DNA of 64,000 nucleotides from SHLQ01 sp964517125 (GTDB lineage Bacteria; Actinomycetota; Acidimicrobiia; Acidimicrobiales; SHLQ01): NCBI GenBank assembly GCA_964517125.1, contig CAZFBD010000001.1, positions 62,001 through 126,000 of the forward strand, written 5' to 3'. The notes under the pieces were generated by a model that searched no databases, was not told the origin of the DNA, and saw only the letters and a list, made by a program, of their open reading frames with translations. The first letter of the stretch is position 1. Each line of letters opens with the position of its first letter. A program made the position numbers and the translations under genes. Shown here piece by piece: positions 59,775 through 64,000 of this stretch.

Positions 59775-62009
59775 TCAGTCGGCTTCGACTCCCCCACCCG
59801 GCAGAACCCGGTAGGCGTCGTAGACGGACTCGACCCGGCGTACGGCGCCGAGCATCGTCTCCAGATGAGCAGGGTCGGCGAATTCGAACCCGAACCGCAT
59901 GTGGGCGATCCGGTCGGCGCCGGTTCGTGTGTCCACGGAAACGACGTTGATCTGGTGGCTGCTCATGACGCCCGCGACGTCGCTGAGGAGTCCGGGTCGG
60001 TCGAGAGCATCGACTTCGACCGATGCCTCGAGGAGCCCGTCGTGGCGGTCGTCCCACGTGACCTCGATGAGTCGATCCGACTGCTCGGAGCCAAGGGACT
60101 GGGCGTTTGCACAGTCGGCCCGGTGAACCGATACGCCCCGACCACGCGTCACGAACCCAATGATGCCGTCGCCGGGAACCGGTGTGCAGCAGTCGGCCAG
60201 CCGAACCAGCAGATCGTCGAGCCCCTCGACGTGTACTCCGCGGCCCGTGCTGCGGTTGACGCCGCTCCGGCGAACACGATTGAACGTCTCGGGCCGGACT
60301 TCCTCGGCTGCGTCGGGATCGTCGGGTGAGTAGTGCTTGTTGACCCGGTTGATGATCGTTCGGGCCGACAGGTGCCCCTCGCCGATCGCAGCGAGCATCG
60401 AGTCGAGGTCGGCGTAGTTCATGTCGACCGCAAGCTCGACCAGAACGTCGCCCTTGAAGGTGCGCTGCACGGGAAGGTCGGCCCGCCGCAGTGCGGTGGT
60501 CAGCTCATCGCGGCCGTCTTCGATGAACTCGTGACGCCGTTCCCGGCTGAACCAGTTCTTGATCTTGTTGGCAGCCTTCGGCGTGGCAACAAAGCTGAGC
60601 CAGTCCTTCGACGGGCCGGCATCGGGGTTTTTCGAAGTGATGATCTGCACCCGATCACCTGATTGCAGTCGAGTGTCGAGTGGGACCAGCCGGCTGTTCA
60701 CCCGGGCGCCCGTGCAGCGTTGGCCAACCTCGGTGTGGATCTGGAATGCGAAGTCGACGGGTGTTGCCCCAACTGGCAGCTCGTGGACCTCGCCCTTGGG
60801 CGTGAACACGAAGACCTCGTCCTGGTCGAGGTCGGTCTTCAGGTTCGACATGAAGTGCGTGGGATCGGTCGACTCCTGATCCCATTCGAGGATGCGGGTC
60901 AGCCAAGCGACCTCGTTGCCCGGCGAAGCCGTCTTGTAGCCCCAGTGAGCGGCAACGCCATGTTCGGCACGGGCGTGCATCTCGGCGGTCCGGATCTGCA
61001 CCTCGACCTCTTTGCCGAGGGGCCCGATGACCGTCGTGTGCAACGACTGGTACAGGTTGAACTTGGGCATCGCGATGTAGTCCTTGAAGCGGCCTTGCAC
61101 CGGCTTCCAGGCCGAGTGGATGGACCCCAGCGCGGCGTAGCAGTCGCGGACGTTCTCGACGATGACTCGGACACCGACGAGATCGTGGATGTCTTCGAAA
61201 CTGTGGCCCCGCACGACCATCTTCTCGTACGTCGAGTAAAGGTTCTTCTGGCGGCCGGTGACCTTGGCCGAGATCAAGAGCTCTTCGAGGCGGGCTTCGA
61301 TGTCGCCGATGAGCTGAGCCAGGTACGTGTCGCGCTCGGGTGCACGTGTGGCGATCATGGCTTCGAGCTCGGCGTACTGCTTGGGCTCGGCCGCAGCGAA
61401 TGCGAGGTCCTCGAGATTGCTTTTCAGGTCCTGCATGCCCAGGCGGTGCGCCAAGGGTGCGTAGATCTCGAGAGTTTCACGAGCGGTGCGCTCCTGCTTC
61501 CAGTCCGGGAGCGAGGCGATGGTCTCCATGTTGTGGAGTCGGTCGGACAGCTTGATGATGAGGACCCGAACGTCCTGGGCGATGGCGATCATCATCTTGC
61601 GGACGGACGCCGCCTGCTGCGCTTCCTTCGAGTCGAAGTGGACCCGGTCGAGCTTCGTGACACCATCGACGACCTGGGCGACGTCTTCGCCGAAGTCGGT
61701 GCGAATGGTGTTGAGCGTGATCTCCGTGTCTTCGACGAGATCGTGAAGCAGCGCAGCGGCGATGGCGCCATCGTCGAGCCCGAACTCGGCGACCACCTTC
61801 GCCACGGCGAGCGGGTGCGAAATGTACAGCTCGCCACTCTTGCGACGCGTTTCTCCGTGGGAGGAGGCAGCGAGGCGGTAGGCACGCTGGATTCGATCGA
61901 TCGACGCGTTCGAATCCGTCTTGCGGAACGCATCGACGATTGCGGTGAGTTCACCTTCGACGCGATTGGATTGGCGGCGCCAGGGAAGGACGCGTGTGCC
62001 GGCGACCAT
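59775..62009 (-). CDS. relA: Bifunctional (p)ppGpp synthetase/hydrolase (RSH)
   Basis: Makes and degrades the stringent-response alarmone. The 744-residue protein has an intact HD hydrolase domain with LLHDLVEDTEITL, the synthetase domain with GRQKNLYSTYEKM and the RFKDYIAMPKFN motif whose RxKD form marks bifunctional enzymes, then TGS (VFVFTPKGEVHELPVGATPVDFAF), a zinc-finger-like CCTPVPGD...HRADC segment and a C-terminal ACT domain. ATG overlaps the apt stop by one base (TGATG). The secD-secF-apt-relA order is widely conserved. Confidence 0.96.
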   Translation of the reverse strand: MVAGTRVLPWRRQSNRVEGELTAIVDAFRKTDSNASIDRIQRAYRLAASSHGETRRKSGELYISHPLAVAKVVAEFGLDDGAIAAALLHDLVEDTEITLNTIRTDFGEDVAQVVDGVTKLDRVHFDSKEAQQAASVRKMMIAIAQDVRVLIIKLSDRLHNMETIASLPDWKQERTARETLEIYAPLAHRLGMQDLKSNLEDLAFAAAEPKQYAELEAMIATRAPERDTYLAQLIGDIEARLEELLISAKVTGRQKNLYSTYEKMVVRGHSFEDIHDLVGVRVIVENVRDCYAALGSIHSAWKPVQGRFKDYIAMPKFNLYQSLHTTVIGPLGKEVEVQIRTAEMHARAEHGVAAHWGYKTASPGNEVAWLTRILEWDQESTDPTHFMSNLKTDLDQDEVFVFTPKGEVHELPVGATPVDFAFQIHTEVGQRCTGARVNSRLVPLDTRLQSGDRVQIITSKNPDAGPSKDWLSFVATPKAANKIKNWFSRERRHEFIEDGRDELTTALRRADLPVQRTFKGDVLVELAVDMNYADLDSMLAAIGEGHLSARTIINRVNKHYSPDDPDAAEEVRPETFNRVRRSGVNRSTGRGVHVEGLDDLLVRLADCCTPVPGDGIIGFVTRGRGVSVHRADCANAQSLGSEQSDRLIEVTWDDRHDGLLEASVEVDALDRPGLLSDVAGVMSSHQINVVSVDTRTGADRIAHMRFGFEFADPAHLETMLGAVRRVESVYDAYRVLPGGGVEAD

Positions 62010-62527
62010 CAGGTGACCTCCAGAGCGGCGTGAACGTCGATACCGCCAAGACTGGCACGTCCATCGAGAAAGGCAAGTTCAAGCAGCAGGCTTGCTCCCG
62101 CAACGATTCCGTCGAGCGATTCGACCAATGCGACCGCCGCAGCCAGTGTCCCGCCGGTTGCCAGAACGTCGTCGACCAGCAGGACGCGGGCGCCGGGCGC
62201 GATCGCATCGGTGTGGACCTCGATGCTGTCGGTACCGTACTCGAGCTCATAGCTCATGGCTGTTGTATCGGCAGGAAGTTTGCCCGGCTTTCGCATCGGA
62301 ACGAATCCGACGTTCAGCACCTGAGCGACCGATGGTCCGAACAGAAAGCCCCGGGCCTCGAGACCGGCAACGAGGTCGATCTCGCGATCGCGGAAGGGTT
62401 CCGACAGCTGCGTGATGGACGCTGCGAAGGCCGTCGGGTCGGCAAGCAGCGGGGAGATGTCCTTGAACGCGATTCCCGGTTGGGGGAAGTCCGGAATGTC
62501 CCGGATGAACGGTGCCAGGTCCAACAT
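62009..62527 (-). CDS. apt: Adenine phosphoribosyltransferase
   Basis: Salvages adenine to AMP. The 172-residue protein starts MLDLAPFIRDIPDFPQPGI, has LEARGFLFGPSVA, PMRKPGKLP, LEYGTDSIEVHTDAI and the PRPP motif RVLLVDDVLATGGT. ATG 62527 is chosen from homology and a TACGCT -10 (62534-62539) 6 bases upstream. It is co-transcribed with relA. Confidence 0.95.
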   Translation of the reverse strand: MLDLAPFIRDIPDFPQPGIAFKDISPLLADPTAFAASITQLSEPFRDREIDLVAGLEARGFLFGPSVAQVLNVGFVPMRKPGKLPADTTAMSYELEYGTDSIEVHTDAIAPGARVLLVDDVLATGGTLAAAVALVESLDGIVAGASLLLELAFLDGRASLGGIDVHAALEVT

Positions 62528-62543
62528 GGGCGAAGCGTAGCGT
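62528..62543 (-). promoter_or_regulatory. Leaderless promoter of apt-relA
   Basis: TACGCT at 62534-62539 on the minus strand, 6 bases before ATG 62527. The box is part of AGCGTAGCGT (62534-62543), which also offers a plus-strand TAGCGT that would start a transcript antisense to secF. Confidence 0.5.
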
Positions 62544-62573
62544 TTCGCACGCCCATCACCCGAACAGGGTTGG

Positions 62574-63818
62574 CTACTTCTTGCGCTTCGTCTTTCGTGG
62601 ACGGGGCGGGATGGTGCCGCTACCGCCTCGTGCCGTCGTGTCGGCTGCCGGAGCGTCGTTGCCCTTCGGCGACGGCTCGGTGGACTCGTCGGTCGTTGCC
62701 GAGGACTTCGCCTTCTTGGCCTCGTCTGTGGACGCCGCGTCCTTGGCTGGCTTCTTCGACTTCTTGGGCGTGGCTGTGGTGGTACCACCGCCGCCGCCTC
62801 CCGAGCGGGTTCGAACCCTGCTGGCCTGGATGCCGAAGGTGGCGTCTTCAGTGCTGATTGCCCGAGTTCCCTCACCCGTGGACTTCTTGGCGACCTTCTT
62901 GGCGATCTGCTCGTACTCGGGCTCACGCTCCTTGAGGTTCGCAACAACGGCGGACGCCACGAAGATCGACGAGTAGCCGCCGACGATCAGTCCGACCAGC
63001 AATGCGATGGAGAACTCCTGGAGCGTGGTGGCACCGAGAATGAACGAGCCAATGATCAGCATCGAAAGCACCGGGATGATCGAGGTGATCGTGGTGTTGA
63101 TGGACCGGGCGAGCACCTGGTTGAGCGCCAGGTTCATCATTTCGGTGTAGGTGTAGCGGCCGGTTGCGCCCACGCGTGCGGTGATCTCGCGCACCTTGTC
63201 GTAGACGACGATGGTGTCGTACAACGAGTAACCCATGATCGTCAGGAAGGCGATCACGGTGGCCGGTGTGACCTCGAAGCCGAAGATGGCGTACACGCCG
63301 ACCGAGATGATGATGTCGTGTGTGACCGCAGCCAGGGCACCGATCGCCATCTTCCATTCCAGACGGACGGAGATGTAGAGCGCAATGGCGATGAAGAAGA
63401 AGACCAGTGCGCGCACGGCCTTGCTGGTGATCTCCGAGCCCCAAGTGGGCCCGACGGACTCGAACGCCGTGATCGCCCCAACCTCGCTGAGCGTGGCACG
63501 AAGGTCTTCGACGGCGGCAGCGTCCTCGACGGAGCTGCGAACCCGCACAAAGCGTTCACCGGTGTCGTTGGTGACTTCCTGAATACGCGCATCGCTGGCC
63601 ACGCTGGCCGGAAGGATGTCGGTGACCTCGTCGATGGAGGCTTCGGTGGCAACCTCGAATGAGGTGCCGCCCTCGAAGTCGATGCCGAGATCGAGGCCGC
63701 GTACGGCGAGCGCCAAGAGGCTGACGACCACGATGGCGATGGAGGCGGTGAGGGCTGGTCGCCACAGCGCCGGGAAGTCGATGTTGCGACGTCCGTCGTT
63801 GTCCGCTGAGACCTTCAT
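62574..63818 (-). CDS. secF: Protein translocase subunit SecF
   Basis: Membrane component that, with SecD, uses the proton gradient to complete protein export. The 414-residue protein has the first transmembrane helix (about residues 22-42), LGIDFEGGTSFEV, a periplasmic domain, then five helices with SVRLEWKMAIGALAAVTHDII and GYSLYDTIVVYDKVREI. The C-terminal 95 residues are a Lys/Ala/Ser/Thr-rich cytoplasmic tail ending KTKRKK, longer than in E. coli. Its ATG overlaps the secD stop as ATGA. Confidence 0.95.
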   Translation of the reverse strand: MKVSADNDGRRNIDFPALWRPALTASIAIVVVSLLALAVRGLDLGIDFEGGTSFEVATEASIDEVTDILPASVASDARIQEVTNDTGERFVRVRSSVEDAAAVEDLRATLSEVGAITAFESVGPTWGSEITSKAVRALVFFFIAIALYISVRLEWKMAIGALAAVTHDIIISVGVYAIFGFEVTPATVIAFLTIMGYSLYDTIVVYDKVREITARVGATGRYTYTEMMNLALNQVLARSINTTITSIIPVLSMLIIGSFILGATTLQEFSIALLVGLIVGGYSSIFVASAVVANLKEREPEYEQIAKKVAKKSTGEGTRAISTEDATFGIQASRVRTRSGGGGGGTTTATPKKSKKPAKDAASTDEAKKAKSSATTDESTEPSPKGNDAPAADTTARGGSGTIPPRPRKTKRKK

Positions 63819-64000
63819 TCGCTACCGTCCTGCGTTCCGACCCGGTCGGCGGTGAGGCCCGGGATTCCCATGATCGCTGAGGATCCTGCCAGTGCTGGTC
63901 TTCGGGCGATCCATTCGACCGCCGGCCCCATGAAGAAGTAGGTGGCAACGAGGTCGAGCATCGTGGCGATGCCCAAATAGAGGGCGAAGCCACGGACCGC
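63815..64000 (-). CDS. secD: Protein translocase subunit SecD, C-terminal end (5' part outside window)
   Basis: The last 61 codons of SecD: AVRGFALYLGIATMLDLVAT followed by YFFMGPAVEWIARRPAL, the final transmembrane region and short tail of the family. The frame is open to the window edge. It overlaps secF by 4 bases, the standard secDF order. Confidence 0.88.
   Translation of the reverse strand, partial: AVRGFALYLGIATMLDLVATYFFMGPAVEWIARRPALAGSSAIMGIPGLTADRVGTQDGSE

Overview
The window looks like an actinobacterial chromosome segment, most likely class Acidimicrobiia (inference). Supporting signs are high GC; a fused F420-cofactor gene fbiC; the actinobacterial integration host factor mihF beside gmk and rpoZ; DUF3151- and DUF6167-like proteins; a PriA that has lost its helicase motifs; and many apparently leaderless genes, where a TAnnnT -10 box lies 6-7 bases before an ATG or GTG. 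Two 100-N gaps (577-676 and 54962-55061) are flanked by identical 55-bp and 42-bp sequence, so this is a draft scaffold whose contig ends overlap. No tRNA, rRNA, CRISPR array, prophage or intact insertion sequence was seen, and no stretch over 300 bases lacks a gene.

Layout. 1-1017: 3' end of transaldolase, a GGGGTCTGACCCC repeat and a 5'-truncated REP-type transposase remnant. 1087-4944: HxlR regulator overlapping fbiC, then a LOG-family protein. 4968-7752: small proteins, a cysteine-rich protein, RNase D and a rhodanese. 7818-11154: mobA, a DUF3151 protein and pyruvate kinase, then a divergent phosphodiesterase. 11170-13044: ribD, a MogA/MoaB-like gene and chorismate mutase. 13191-18407: a TetR regulator with a clear operator leads a leucine/isovalerate-type operon (biotin-dependent carboxylase subunits and an acyl-CoA dehydrogenase). 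18401-23040: def-fmt-rsmB-patatin, diverging from two methyltransferase genes. 23016-25067: a molybdopterin oxidoreductase.

25096-39485 is a long leftward run: pyrR-pyrB-pyrC-carA-carB-pyrD-pyrF, then mihF-gmk-rpoZ-coaBC, metK and priA. Nearly all junctions are ATGA/GTGA-type overlaps or gaps of a few bases. The pyr part carries a PyrR-binding hairpin just before the pyrR ribosome site. Its dihydroorotase has lost key catalytic residues while still overlapping pyrB, like the inactive PyrC' partner of Pseudomonas aspartate transcarbamoylase. 39634-53593: a PhzF protein, then MFS, GNAT, nusB, efp, pepQ, aroB, a prepilin peptidase, a DUF4388 protein, aroE, mltG, ruvX, alaS and a small DUF6167-like protein. 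53565-54881: rarA. 54920-55136: palindromic repeat array around the second gap. 55110-64000: a lipoprotein hydrolase, pyrE, aspS, hisS, relA/spoT, apt, secF and the end of secD.

Most of this is core metabolism, translation and secretion. The points most worth following are the degenerate dihydroorotase next to ATCase, the PyrR leader hairpin, the leaderless and face-to-face promoters, the repeat/transposase relics, the probable CTG start of aroE, and a DUF4388/prepilin-peptidase pair lodged inside the aro cluster.
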